Positions 22,285 through 35,343 of a stretch of 64,000 nucleotides of DNA are shown here, in pieces. The position numbers and the translations under genes are program-made. Numbering within the stretch: the stretch's first letter is position 1; every line of letters begins with the position of its first letter. The stretch spans positions 12,524,001-12,588,000 of the forward strand of contig CP075492.1 of the NCBI GenBank assembly GCA_021613535.1. Reading direction: 5' to 3'. The notes below the pieces were generated by a model. It saw nothing but the letters and a program-made list of their open reading frames with translations, was not told the origin of the DNA and ran no database searches. Source of the DNA: Adineta vaga. Lineage: Eukaryota; Rotifera.

Positions 22285-23558
22285 TTAATATGGTACGTCT
22301 CAAACATGAATTTCAAACATCACCAAGTTTTACTACATTTTTCACTGCGAAATTACGATCTAGTTATGAGATGTGTTTTGGATCAAAGGTGATAATATTT
22401 CATTTAGAAGACCTTTTTTTATAATTATGATATATAATTCTAATATTATTCTGTTTTTAGCCGACCATTGTTGGTTATTCACCATTAGATTCAGGTGATA
22501 TTCCGACGCGTCGACAAATACAAACGGATTCTCTTTCAAAAATCGATGAACATAAAAACAATGATATCCTTGAACATAGCAGATCAATTACTCCTCAAAA
22601 TGATCCCACCATTGATCCGGTAATAAACTCATTTACTAATGTTGGAAAGTAGCATAATCAACGCTATATTTGTTTTTCTTTCTCACAGGTAGAAACTGTT
22701 AGTTTAGCTTTTGATTTTCTCAAAGATGAAACGGGTTCAATTTTTACTGATACCGATGGTAATATTGAACACATAGATGTTCAACAACACAACAAACTAC
22801 CAGTTTATCGTTTTCGTCCACCGCAAATCACTGCCATTACGAAGTATGTATTGAAATATCTGAACATAGATCTAGCGATCAATTCGATTGTGATTTATCT
22901 TCTTCATAGAAAATTATTTACTAGAAATAATAATTATGAATTAACGAATAACGTTCCACAATCAAATTCATCTTCACGAAACAATTTAGACGTTCATTAT
23001 GAAAATAATAATAATCGTCACCATCATTATGTACAGAATGGACATAGAACTCCGCCAGAAGCACGTTTATATAGTGATGATCAACAACATCGTCAGCAAT
23101 TCCGTCCTCATTTTGAAAATCGTTTAATCAATGGTAGTGGCATTCCCATCGCTACGAATCCACTTTGGTCACCACCCTCATCTTCGTTGGTTAGTTCACA
23201 ACCAAATTTATTATCGCATCAAAAAACTGTCGATATCACTCCATTTCATCGTCAATTAAGTCCGGAAAGAAATAATGAAATATCTTCCACGCCATTAAAA
23301 AATCCTCTTTATGCAAGTGATCCTGATAATCGATCGGATTTACTTTCATTTCATCAGAAAAAATCAACACCAGTACAGCATCAATTAAATAGAAAACAAA
23401 AAACACAATCACAATATCTTGATACGAATGAATTTATTCTATGTGCATCGAACGGTCAACCATTAAGAAAGACTCAACATCCTAATAGATATGCTTCAAA
23501 AGAATATAGACCTCATTCAATGAATGTAAATGGTACTCTACTTGATGTGTATTATTAA
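22285..23558 (+). CDS. C-terminal exons of the PTB-domain gene (or a separate orphan)
   Basis: Four exons join in frame: about 22285-22388, 22461-22619, 22689-22843 and 22910-23558 (TAA). The product includes MVRLKHEFQTSPSFTTFFTAKLRSSYEMCFGSKPTIVGYSPLDSG, a mixed region with VETVSLAFDFLKDETGSIF, and a long Ser/Asn/His/Gln-rich, probably disordered tail ending MNVNGTLLDVYY. I see no known domain. The short spacing, same strand and open acceptor (AATCAG at 22,279-22,284) make a continuation of the PTB gene the simplest reading; an independent start at ATG 22,290 is the alternative. Confidence 0.5.
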
Positions 23559-25192
23559 TGTTTTTCCTCTAGCCAATTCATACACAGTTTTGTTTGAAAA
23601 GGAACAGTGAGGTGAACACCTATCTATGCGAGTATGTAGTATCTACTAAGTCTTTATTTTTTGACATATTATCTGTTTGTATTGACCATAATTAAAATGA
23701 TTACTAAACTTATATTTCATTTTTCCAATTGTATTTAATTGCTTTTCTGAATATCGACAAAAAGATTGATACCAATATCATTTATGACAATTTATCGTCT
23801 ATGTATATAGGTTTAATTCGTTTGCTTTATTTTTCTTTCGCTCAATTTACTATTCACAATTTAGCATAATTACAAATACAAATGTATGCTTTTCAAGTAT
23901 GAAAAAAAAATGGTAATATATCAAAAAGTGATTGACATATAATTCAAGTTCTATGTTAGTTGCAAACAGTCTAATTCGACAAATTAATTTCGTTAGTTGT
24001 TTCAAAACATTCATACTATTTATATCATTTCTCAATAGAACATCGGTACTGTTGTTGATAAAAAGAAAATCAAGTTAATCAAAATAATGCATGTACTTTC
24101 GAAACAATTCAAGCCACTGCTATTACCTACACTCGCTGATTCAATCTCTATAGCGAGGTAGGAAATACAGTGAAGTAAACTTTCGAATTATCAACAGAGA
24201 AAATACATAAACGATGATAATTTATCAATTCGACTACTGTCCAGGAATGCATCGCTCATTCATAAATCCGAGCGAGGTATAACTGAACAGTTGTCTAATA
24301 GATAGAAGAAAACTTGGAAATAAGTTCACGTACAAATGGCATTAGTAACTGTTTGCTGTACTTCGCTGTCTTTCATTTCGCATAGCGTGGCACAGCAGAA
24401 CAGTAGCTAATACACACGACTAGAAAATAAAAAAAGATTTGCTTTCTTATACGCATTATCACCGTCCCTGCATCTCCCTAGTCTTTTCATGTACCCAAGG
24501 GAGGCACATCGAACAGTGAAAGTGCGTGAAGAAATAAAAACTAACCGATGACAAACGATTTTCACACAGTTTTCACCGGCCAACAGACACGCCGTATTGC
24601 ATATCGAAGCGTTCCTGATTACCGGTGATCACGTTAGAAAAGGTTTTTTTTCTGCTCATCTTTGCACCTTACCATATCGACGAGAAAATAAAATCGTATG
24701 AATAAATAGATATACTATCACATCTTTTTATATCGATCGTTACAAACGGACGAACGAAACACATATTCTTAAAGAGAAAATATTGTGATGTCACTGGAGA
24801 GAGTGATGCGTCCGCAATGTAAACAAAGAATTCATCTGTATATCCCTGGATGATGGTGATATTGCTGCCGACGTAAAGAGACAAACATGCCTATATTCAC
24901 GAGTCATATCGTCAACTATCACTTTCGCATTGATTTATGGCGTCAGAAATCGTTCGACTAGTTATACTGTTGATTATTGACAAAATCAAATTCATATATT
25001 TTTTAAATATAAAAGACAAAGACCACAAAATTGTATCACAAACTTGAACACAGACAAAAGGACAAGAAAACATTTATAGTTAGTAACATATTATATAGAC
25101 GTTATTCACTTTGTAGCACGCTTGTATTTGTTATATAAACAAAAGGAAATGTACTCTTTGAAGCTAAGAACAAAAATAACAAAAGAAAAATT
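23559..25192. other. intergenic region, about 1.6 kb
   Basis: Convergent 3' flanks of the PTB gene (+) and the RING gene (-). The stretch 24,080-24,950 is noticeably less AT-rich than its surroundings. I tested it by eye for a tRNA or small RNA and for an open frame and found none that I can support. Confidence 0.45.
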
Positions 25193-27024
25193 TTACATAT
25201 GTAATTCAGTTGTGTTTCTAGCTGATTCATCATCATTAGGTAAATATGATGGATTTTCTCCAGAAACTGTGATAACTATATGCCTTCGTTCGCCTTCTTC
25301 ATCAGTCGTTTCAATATCACTGATATCTTCGACGGTCGATCGTATAGGTGTTGTGATATTATCAATTATTTCAGTGTGTGAATCAATGAAACGATTACTA
25401 GCACGTTGTGTAGTTGTGAATGAATCATGAATGCTACCATATCGTCGAGAATTCGATGTTGGTTGATTAAATACAACTTCTGTTGTTGATCTTAGTGACG
25501 AAGATAGATTTTCGATACTTTCTGAGGTATCACTTGGTGCAAATAAAGCTCCACGAGCACCGCTATTCGGTGGATTGAATAGACGATTTACTAGAAGAGA
25601 ATAATATTTTGTTTTGAATGTGATAACTGTATTAAGAAAATAAAATTTACTAGACAACTGGCGATTATTTGATAGATCAATGTTCGAATCAGTAGTAGTT
25701 GAATGAATTAGAGGCGTTTGTTCTGTTGCTGATCTTTGTCGCGAACGATCACCATTATCTTCATCATCGGAATGATCAAGATTAGGAAAGACATATCGTT
25801 TACACACTGGGCATTGTCGTCGATTATTAATTAACCAAGGATCAATGCATTTCATATGATACGCTAGAATTAATCAAATCTCTAAGAAATATAATCTACA
25901 AAAAGAACGAAATAACAAACCATGATTGCAAGGTAAAATACGTAATTTTGCTCCTTCTTGAAAATCATCCAAACAAATAACACATACTTCCCATGGATCA
26001 CTTTTAACAAATTTTTTAAGAGTTAATTGTTTAAGTGCTGATCGTGGTAAACGATGACGACGTGTTCGACGTCGTTCTAAATGACATTTCACCAACTAAA
26101 TAAATGAGAAAAGAAAATCATCTAGTTTCGTAAACAATATTCTAGAAAACTAGAAACAACTCATACAATGAAACCGAGTAGACCGAAAAATGAAACAGCT
26201 ATCACAACGATAAATGGTATTATATATATTCCAAAGTTGAATGGTGGTTCCGGAATTATTTTTATATAATACCTGTTATATACTAAAGAATTAACAATAA
26301 TATGAAAAACTAATCTTACATTGGCGTAGCATTCACTGTTGTTTTATTATACAAAAAATGTGAAATTAACAACAAACCATCAGTTTGTGTAATCATTGTT
26401 GATGGTATATGAACAGCTAAATAGAAATAGAAGAATATTATATATAGTTTGATTTATCTTTACTTTTCGACGATGATCCCATTGAAAGTAAGTTATCCTC
26501 ATAGTTATATATAATAACTGCACTAAAATTCGCTAGTTGAGCATTTTGTACCTGAAAATAGGATAAGAAAAAAAGAAAATTTGTACAATTAACAATCAAA
26601 ATTTACTTTCACAGCAAATTCACAAGAATCTGCATCGTTTGTTCGAGCGATAAGTGCAATCCATTTATATCCTTTATCATGAATATCGTATGGTGGTGGT
26701 GATATTTTATGACAAGCATTTGCTGGATTTGTTGTTGTTATATAGCCCTTTTAAAATATATGCGCAATATATATTTATAAATATATATATAATTGTCGTA
26801 TTTATTCATACTTTCAATCCTCCGGTGGGCAATGTTGGACCGAAACTAGCAGTTTGATCATCGAAACTTTTAAGTAATTGATTCGTTATATTATACTAGG
26901 AAAAACGATCTGATTTTTATTTTAATTATAAGGTAATATCTTATCATACCACATTCACATCTGATAGAATCGTTTGAATAAAATAATAAAATAGAAATAT
27001 ATTGACTACATTGATGTTCATCAT
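25193..27024 (-). CDS. RNF13: PA-TM-RING E3 ubiquitin ligase (RNF13/RNF167/goliath type), 458 aa
   Basis: An endosomal/lysosomal membrane E3 ligase. Nine exons join in frame from ATG 27022-27024: 26950-27024, 26812-26895, 26607-26747, 26464-26551, 26320-26416, 26167-26272, 25921-26095, 25651-25863, 25193-25590. A signal peptide (MMNINVVNIFLFYYFIQTILS) is followed by a protease-associated domain (ASFGPTLPTGGLKGYITTTNPANAC ... WIALIARTNDADSCEFAVKVQNAQLANFSAVIIYN ... IPSTMIT). One membrane helix follows at about residues 183-205 (FGIYIIPFIVVIAVSFFGLLGFIVL), then a C3H2C3 RING: CVICLDDFQEGAKLRILPCNHAYHMKCIDPWLINNRRQCPVC. The tail is Ser/Thr-rich and acidic, as in RNF13, with a candidate phospho-acidic ETTDEEGE. 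The RING is split by an intron after CNH. Whether it is the RNF13 or RNF167 orthologue cannot be decided here. Confidence 0.88.
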
Positions 27025-28161
27025 TGAATTATAAATGCAATTGATCGACTGAAAATTTCGTATTTACCTTTTTATCACATCATCATGCGTTAATAGAAAC
27101 AAATTTTTCGTGTTGGTTAAATGAACCCTTCGAATATTAATAATGTTTGAGAGAGGGCAGCAGTCGTTGAGTAACTTGATGTAAATGTAACATTATTTCT
27201 ATTACGACAGACATTATGTTATAGATGATTCACTATATGATTAATTAACATCATCCTCTGCAACAGTTGTTTTTAAAAAAACTTTTGTCGATCATATATG
27301 ATATTTCTCTTGATGAACAATCCTTTTATTCATTTGTTACTCTTGTATTTCAATGCTAATTTGTTTAGTTTTTCTGCTGTATTCTATTGATTATTATATT
27401 AATATCGATAGTATTCTATTCTTCGTCTGTGCTTTCTACTATTTGACTTTCTTTGATTCACATGAAAAAATAAGTGAACGTCTAAATATAAAAGGAAGAA
27501 AAGAGCCTATCATATACATTACTATACGATAGTATTACTAAAATTATATTAGCAATTAAAACGATGATAACAAAAACAGACCCAATAAATCATCAATTTT
27601 TTTTGTTTTCAACTCTGGTCATTCTTACGATGATGACGTTCTTAGACAAATAATCGTCTGTAAGATGTGGGTGGGTATTTAAGAGTAATACAATACAACG
27701 ATAGAATAGAAAAAACTTAATTGGCAGAGAAGCACTCGACTGATGAACGAATCGACGTAAGTTCTTCTTCGAAAAACTGTTGTCGCTAGTAGCTCCATAT
27801 GAGTAATTTACAATCGTAGCTAGCGTGTATTACTCATAAACATCACATGTTCCCCATTTTTGACAGCATAATAGATGACATAGAATAAATGATTTCCCAA
27901 CGCTGTAGAATTATAAACTAGGAAATGCCTATTTAATCTGTCACTAAATAGAAACATGAAAACGACGCATTTTCTTTTCTTTCATACATATTTATTTCGA
28001 AATCAATTTGCGTTTATTTCTCTTATTTTCGTTCTGTCATATGACGCGGTCTTATCTTGTGACCTCTTTCTTCACCACATGACTACTAGAAATAACATAA
28101 GTATAAAACAAAACACAAATACGTTTTTTTTCATAATATATTTTCAGAAATACGACTAAAA
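27025..28161. other. divergent intergenic region, about 1.1 kb
   Basis: Probable promoters of the RING gene (-) and the TMEM86-like gene (+). A TTTTCAG acceptor-like site at 28,141-28,147 lies 14 bp before the ATG at 28,162. The 67-codon frame at 27,956 looks random. Confidence 0.45.
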
Positions 28162-29279
28162 ATGACTTCAACAGAATCAATAATTTCAAACCAAATGACC
28201 GTTCTGGCTAAATTGCCGAGTGTATTAAAATGTAATGGTCCAAAACTTGTACCATTTTTTAAGACGGTTGCCATTTTTTTTATTCTTTTTCCAAAAGCAA
28301 AATATAGAACTGCTGATATGTTTTATTTAATATTTAAATGCTTACCAATATGTTCTTTAATTTTATTTATTCTATTACATGGAATTAATTTACGAGGATT
28401 TGAATATTCTTATTCAAGAAGAATATTAACCGGTTTAGCTTTTTCCTTACTTGGTGATGCATTACTTGTCTATGATCATTCATTTTTCATTCATGGCGTT
28501 TTAGCATTTGGAATATCGCATGTTTTATATGCTACAGCATATGGAATGAGACCTTTAAGAGTCTTTATGTTACCTTTCATGGTTTTACCAGTAATTGTTA
28601 TTTATTTAATGCTCTCGGGTGTACTCTATAAACCATTATCATATGTGGTAAGTTTCGTTTATTTGTACTGATGGTACATTTCAAATTTTATCTATAGATT
28701 TATGCTTACATTGGTTTAACAATGTTTATGATTTGGCGAGCAATGGCAAGAATTAAAATTGATAATAATAAATGGACATGGACACGATTCTATAGTTTTC
28801 TCGGTATGCAATTAACTTATTTCAAGAAGTTTTATTTTTCCAATGAATCTTTTCATATTTTAGGTGGTATACTTTTTGCAACAAGTGATGCTCTTCTTGC
28901 ACTTGATCGTTTTGTTACTCCATTAGTTCATTCTCAAATTCTGGTGATGGCAACATATTACGCAGCCCAATTACTTATTGCTCTATCTGTTGTTGATTCA
29001 CATGAAGATACTGAGATGAACTTTTGTGTTATTCAAGAAACAGATATAATTAAACTTGTTCAAGAAAATGGTCGACGTCTTTCTCAAGTACATCGTGATG
29101 ATTTATTTGCACTAGTTTCTGCTAAACGTGCATTTATTCAACAAACAGTAGCAAATACACAAATAGTAACAATTTTAATGGAGAAAAAAGTACAAATCGG
29201 TCAAAATATTGTTTTACTTCTAAATCGCACACCAGTTGTATTATTTATTAAACCAACACCACATTCGAAAAATGATTGA
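28162..29279 (+). CDS. TMEM86/YhhN-family membrane protein (lysoplasmalogenase-like), 335 aa
   Basis: The YhhN/TMEM86 family includes lysoplasmalogenase, which cleaves the vinyl-ether bond of lysoplasmalogens, and is a polytopic ER or plasma-membrane protein. Three exons: 28162-28647, 28698-28803, 28864-29279. Family-like features are CLPICSLILFILLHG, RRILTGLAFSLLGDALLVY (the conserved LxGDxxL motif), FIHGVLAFGISHVLYATAYG, and GGILFATSDALLALDRF near the end of the membrane domain (S/GD motif). The protein is about 90 residues longer than a typical TMEM86 because of a hydrophilic C-terminal tail (residues about 240-335, with SAKRAFIQQTVANTQ). A and B paralogues cannot be told apart, so no symbol is given. 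Confidence 0.8.
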
Positions 29280-30186
29280 AGGGAACAAAGAAAAAAAGCA
29301 ATCAATGATTTTTCAAAAATGAAAGCAATAGAAACAGTCAAAATTCTATAAATACTGTATATAGTAGAGCATTCTATCAGATATAGAAGATGATTTCCAT
29401 TTATTTTCTTTTTCTTTAGTTTTGATGATCGTTGTTGAACAAACTTGTATATATCTGTTTGTTTTCCTTTGCATATATGGGTGATTTGCGTTACTATTGT
29501 ATCGTTCGATGAAATAATCGCAAATAAATCGAAGTAAAGATGAAGAAAATTTGAGTTACACATTCGATAGAGCCCTATCAGATGCACATATATTATGCGT
29601 TTTTCCAACTGTCAGTTCCTTCATTCCAGCAAATACTCAGTTTTTTCATAGAATACTGTGCTTACAGTGTTACGTTTCATTAGTATAACAACTGAAAGAG
29701 AATAAGCGACAAGTCTCGATCACTTATAAAGTGTCAAGAATTTCCAGTGTACTTGTATGTGTCTGGAATGGTAGCGCAAATCACCGATATCTATTATGTA
29801 AAGCAGGAAAGATATTAAATATATAAAATATATTTATTCTTTAAACGATCCAATGATTTCTTTCTTTTCAGTATTCGTAACGATTGATTACAACTTAATA
29901 TAAATGAATGTTTTATATTGAAATAAATTCCGTTTGCGTCATCTGCTCTTTAGCATTTCGTAGTGATTGGTTAAAATTGCCTATAAGTGACAGAAATATT
30001 AACACAACGTTTGTTGACATATTCTCTGATGAGTAATATTTGAAAAAAAAAACGCTCACGGTCGTTGCTATAGACAAACAATGGAGCACTTCATATGTTG
30101 ACCTTGAGCTCTATTTTCATAATAAATAAGATATGGAGGTATCTGAAAGCATTTTTTAGAATCATTTTTCGCTTCGAATCGTAAAA
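29280..30186. other. intergenic region, about 0.9 kb
   Basis: The 3' flank of the TMEM86-like gene and the upstream region of the SPFH gene. The minus-strand 135-codon frame at 29201-29608 overlaps the previous coding exon in antisense and is not accepted. Nothing else seen. Confidence 0.5.
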
Positions 30187-31589
30187 ATGCCAAAAATAGG
30201 ACTAAAATTAATGTTAGTTGGCATTGCTTTAGCTCTAATTACGATTGTGTCACTTGTTTTATCTAGTATTAGTCGATTGAATACATATCAAAGTATGTAC
30301 TGTATATATTTCTTTTCATTCAAAAGATTAATCTCTATTTTGATTTGAAAAGTTGCTGTTCCTTATAATAGACTCACAAAACAACTTCAACGAGAAGTGA
30401 AATCTGCTGGTTTACATGTTGGGTCGCCAGGTTTTGCATTTATTACTTTTCCGAGTGTGTTTACTTCAATGCAACTGAATGAAATATCGGTTTGTATTTG
30501 TATTTAATTATTCAAATTTTTCACATATTTGAAAAACGTTCATTTAGTGTCTGAATCAAGATGGTATTTCGATTGATTTAGATGTGACAGTACAATTTCA
30601 AGCTGATCCAAAATATTTATATGATATTATTTTACAATTTAAAGATTTCAATGGATATAAACAAATACTTGATGCATCAGGTCGAGCAGCTGTTCATGAT
30701 GCGTGTGCACAGTTAGTTGAATTTAAAAAACAACAACAAAAAGAATAAATTTTCACTATTTTCTAGTTTTAATACAACTGCATTTCAAAGTATGAGAGGT
30801 TATTTTCAAGTCAAATTATTAGAAGTAAGAAAAATATGAATAAAACGTTCAATTCTGACACAAGGTAATTATAGGAAATGAAAAAAAGCTTAAATCCATT
30901 CTATGTCATTTTACGAGATTTACAGGTAAGTTGTTATTTATCATCAAAGCAATTCTGTTAAATAAAAGATGTTCTCCATAATAGATTAATCGTGTTCGAC
31001 GACCTGGAGATTTTGAAACTGCTGTTAAAGATAAAGAAGCAGCCAAAGAAAATATCAAAGTTAGACGAAATTTTTTCTTGATTATTACATTAGTGATTAC
31101 ATTAGATTGCGGAAAATGAACGACCTAAGTTGCTCACACAAGCACGTACTGAATATCAGAAAGCATTAAAACAAGCACAAATCATCAATGAACGTGCCGA
31201 AACGGATAGTAACATTATTCGAAATCAGTAGAAAAGATATTCATGATTTATTTTAGAAATACACGTTGATCTTTTTTATTTCTTATAGAGCTGAGAATGA
31301 AGCCGAAGCTATTCGAGCACAATATACAGCTGAAACAGGTTAGATCATGTAATTATAAAATTTTCCGATCAATTATTTTTAAATGAATATTTAGAAACGT
31401 ACGTAAAATTGAAGAGAACAATGCGAGTTGATATTGAATCATTATTAAACTATATGGTAAAAATGAATTAATTATTTTCTTATTTGAAAGTCAAATTTTT
31501 ATCTCTAGGCAATTCGATTACTGGGTACATCGAAAAATGAGATTTATATGAATATAAAATCACCAGCTCAAGTTAAATATGATTTATAG
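30187..31589 (+). CDS. SPFH/Band-7 domain protein with one N-terminal membrane helix, 301 aa
   Basis: SPFH proteins (stomatin, prohibitin, flotillin) form membrane-attached ring oligomers. Ten short exons join in frame: 30187-30292, 30353-30489, 30548-30711, 30767-30824, 30875-30925, 30985-31059, 31106-31227, 31289-31338, 31395-31456, 31509-31589. Introns are 45-65 nt. The N-terminus has one membrane helix (LKLMLVGIALALITIVSLVLSSI). The SPFH core follows: YNRLTKQLQREVKSAGLHVGSPGFAFITFP, ISIDLDVTVQFQADPKYLYDIILQF, ASGRAAVHDACA, LNPFYVILRDLQINRVRRPGDFETAVKDKEAAKENI. A coiled coil then runs through RTEYQKALKQAQIINERAE to EAEAIRAQY. It resembles prohibitin/stomatin in layout but lacks diagnostic features of either; it may be one of the unclassified SPFH proteins. 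Confidence 0.8.
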
Positions 31590-31682
31590 ACAAAAGAAAA
31601 ACATTGTGATCAATTGAGTAATCTAGTGAATAAAAGTTTATTATCTGTATGAATCAAATCTTAATTTTATTGCATTTCTTTT

Positions 31683-32807
31683 CTAACATGTTTGTACAAT
31701 ACTTCTCCATTCTCTCGATAAAACTTGTGGTTTATGCCATGTTGAAATTTCTGATTGATATTTCTTAACTAAATAATTATCGGAAAGACGATTATAAATA
31801 TTCGATGCATACGAACCATGTTCTCCATGATTTGAAAACAGATTGATATCTTCATCACAATAATTTGTTGTTATTACTATACCATTTCCTTTTGGTTTAT
31901 GTATACTTGGAAAAAGAATTCGTCGAATAAACTCATCAATTGTATTGATACCAAGAAAACGTTTCCAATTATCAATTTTTTTTGATCTATAACTGATTGA
32001 TTCATCGCCACATTTTTGATGAGCTAAACTTTCTACTAATGTTTGATCTCGACTAATCATATGTCCATGACAACAACTCATACCAAATAATGCGCATCCT
32101 ACTGGTAATGCTAAAATAAAGATATAATAGGTAATAAATCCATCGACGTCAAGAGTGCTCAGAATATCAGATACTTTAAAGAATGAATCGATATGTCGAA
32201 ATCTAGGAATAGAGAAAGTGTCATATTTGTAAAATTCAAAAGATAATTATGACATACATTTGTATACCCAATCGACTGATTTGATATTCTCGATATCCAA
32301 AGATAGTCGCATAAAAACATCCAATAGACATGAAACAACAAAATTGAAAAAAATATCGATGATTATAAAAGCCAACACAATTATTTAACCCTAGAATTTC
32401 GAAATTTTACACTAATTTCTTCATTTATTTTCTTTTAACTTACATGGACAATGATGATCGAATCTTAATACACAAGCATTACACCAACGGCAATGATGTG
32501 TTCTTGGTGGTTTATTGAATGAACATTTTTTACATAAAGGATATTGTCTTGCTAAATGTTGATAATTTTTTGCTAGACCGGGTGATGTAAAACATGCCAT
32601 TATATAATTAAAATAGATATTGATTGCAAGCCAATTACCAAAAATAAAATGAAATATGAATTTACCATATTGTTTTTCTTCAAGTACGGCCGGTGCAATT
32701 GAAGAATAGAATACGTAAACAATGTATGTTGTTAGGGAGAAAAAGATCAACATGCAAAAATAACCGATTAGATTTGATAAGATTTTTTTCGTTTGATCGT
32801 GCGACAT
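31683..32807 (-). CDS. ZDHHC16: DHHC palmitoyltransferase, ZDHHC16-like, 338 aa
   Basis: S-palmitoylates proteins at the ER/Golgi. Three exons: 32444-32807, 32258-32390, 31683-32202. Two membrane helices ([41 protein letters not shown]) precede the cysteine-rich domain [48 protein letters not shown], which contains the catalytic DHHC cysteine; the DHHCPW motif is split by the first intron. Later helices follow at [15 protein letters not shown] and at [22 protein letters not shown]. The C-terminal [31 protein letters not shown] matches the diagnostic end of ZDHHC16. An in-frame TTTTAG near 32,113 could be taken for an acceptor, but reading straight through keeps a sensible membrane segment. 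Confidence 0.88.
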
Positions 32808-35343
32808 AGTTGAAAAAGAAGGAAGTCAGGAATGTTTGTTTATGTGAAAAATGTCATGAATAGTTATACATATACATCATTGAGGTAATGTGTGGATTCA
32901 ATAGTGTATCTGTACAGGCTAGGTAGGACACGGTTGAATGAATCTTACAGGTAAATGAATGAACTGAAGGTAAGACGAAGGATGCAATCGAGAAGCGTGT
33001 TTTTACAAAAGTAACTATATATTGCTGATACATTTAAATGCACAAATGATTTGTGTGTGTGCATGTATATACTAACATTATTTAATACGATGGAAAACTT
33101 CTTGATTTTAGTACAAAGATATCGAAGAGAATAAAATTGATTCGCCATACATTCAGATGATTTAATAGTTTCCGTTCTAAACATTATGAAACAAATAGAG
33201 TTAGTCAATTGCTAAATTTCAACTTGAACTAGAAGTACATATGTATTTCCCTGTATACATTATTATGGGTATAGGTAGATCGAATTGTGTCAATAACATA
33301 TATGCATTTTCGGTCCTGCCAATGTGAACTTTGATAAATAATGGTATATCATAGGAGTAACATTCTTTACACGAATACTATTAGAATCAAAATGCTCCGA
33401 ATCAATCCGAGATTTTTTTATCTTGTATAGGTTTGTAAATTATGTTTCATGCAATAGTAGTATTTTGTTTATTTAGCAATACAAGGATTCATAATATTTA
33501 CGAGCATACATAACGTACATTGCCAATAACTAAAGGCAATACAAACAGATAAGGTTAACTGTATGTCTCCGCAGATGTTTGCACGTCGCGATAAATTACA
33601 TGTTTCAGATTAGCCTTGGAACATACGATAACACCTTTCATTTTGATTTATTTCTTATTGTTTCCAAGGAGAAAATACTTGTCATCGATAGAAACTCTCA
33701 ATACACATGCTTGATTATGTTTCTGCCTTCAAAATTTTAATTAAAATATATTCTCTTACAATTTATAAGATATTATCTAGTCATGTGGAAATTTTCAAGC
33801 GTTATGTATTTTCTTTTTCTCTGTTACTTATCTCGAATAGAATTTATACTATTCTTCACGATGATTTTGTCATTTACGATTGTTGATACATCTTGAAATT
33901 ATATGATCGAATACATAAGATTTAATTGCGTTTTAACTTTTAGTCCAGCACGCACCTGATGTGTATTCTAGTACATAAGTATATTTCTTCTATATTCATT
34001 CCTAAATATGCAATATGAATTCTTAATTGACTAACATGTTCGATAATTTTTGCAAGATTTATTGAGTCTGTCATCGAGTTTGATTGTCTTACATACGAAC
34101 GAAGTGCTTTTACAAAACTGACTGTAAAGAAATTCATAGATTTGATCAATCTAATCATGCACATATTGACATCAAGCGCGGGTGTGTTCAAAAAACAAAT
34201 TCAATATTAGATTCATATTTAGATAGATATTCGTCCACATCAGAGATTATTACCGCCATGTCTCAAAAGTAAGTGAATATAAAATCAATTTTTCAGTCTC
34301 CTACTGTTCGTATTCTACAGTTTGATTTGACTTGTTTTGTTTCTATTATATAGAAGTAAAGGACATTACTTTTTACGTTGACAATGAAATCATTCATACA
34401 GTTTGATAGATGTCTAAAAATAGCTGCGTTTTAATCCTACCAAGAAAAATCTTCTCAGTCAGAAAACGTACTTGTGATTATTCATCAAAGCATTTCAAGT
34501 TTTTCTTTGTCGTTTTCAGAGAAATGATTCATGTTATTAATGACAAAGATGATATTAGTAGTACAACATTATAATAAAGAACACGTTACACCGACCTATG
34601 ATTTTGAATACTATCGTATTGTATTTAGGTCGTTGATGAGTTTTTTTTTTGTAATTAAGAAATATAAAGCGGATTCTATTGACACATGTATACTCTTACA
34701 GACAAACAGTAACTTTCTTTTTCTTTGAAACAATGTGTATCACAATTAGTGGAATAATCAATAGTAGATCATTACCGGTCAATCATATTCACTATGTAGA
34801 CAACAATTCAGTGTTCTTCTGTCGGCATTTTCTTTTCCTCAGGCTGTTCGCATCCCAGTTTTTTTCTTCATATCTATCTATCTTCTTTTTTTCTCATGGT
34901 CGTTGTACGTCAATGGCATTCTCTGTCATATATACAAGTCGTTGCATTTTTTTTTCTTCTTTCTTTCCATCTTAACGCCATTATTAATAGTGATGATGAT
35001 GATGCTGGAACCATAGAATAGAAAATGTCGAAGGTAAAAGCAAAGCAGCACGTACTACATACTTCGTTGTTCTCTTTTTTCTTCTTCTTCTTCTTCTTCT
35101 CCTTCTTTTGCATCGGACTCGTATTTTCGATGCTGATTCATCATCATCTTCGAAAAAAAAAGAAGAAAACGAAGAAAGAAAGAAAGTCTGCCCGATGTTG
35201 TATTTCTTGCTTATGGTACGACGGAAAAGAAAAAGAGAACGAGAGTAACATGCGCAGCCGATTTGACAATCAAGCAGAAGCAACATTCACAGTTACGGTG
35301 CAAGACATCTCTGAATGAGAGAGAAATTTTGTTTGCTAAAGGA
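32808..35343. other. gene-poor region, about 2.5 kb, with a polypyrimidine/polypurine pair
   Basis: The longest stretch without a supported gene. Several frames of 60-100 codons exist on both strands but have repeat-driven or random composition. At 35,068-35,110 there is a CTT-rich pyrimidine tract and at 35,151-35,186 a GAA-rich purine tract, roughly complementary, about 40 bp apart. I do not see a transposon, tRNA or known RNA. Confidence 0.5.
35068..35186. repeat. paired polypyrimidine and polypurine tracts
   Basis: A CTT-repeat tract (35,068-35,110) and a GAA/GAAA-rich tract (35,151-35,186) face each other about 40 bp apart, 160 bp upstream of the receptor-like gene's ATG. They could pair imperfectly as a stem or form triplex DNA, but may simply be two simple repeats. 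Confidence 0.5.

Noticed and set aside
24080-24950. Less AT-rich stretch considered as tRNA, small RNA or hidden gene
   Set aside because: No cloverleaf, B-box promoter or open frame could be identified by eye.
29201-29608. 135-aa minus-strand frame
   Set aside because: Antisense to the last coding exon of the TMEM86-like gene.
35025-35318. 97-aa frame with poly-Phe and poly-Lys runs
   Set aside because: Direct translation of the CTT and GAA tracts.
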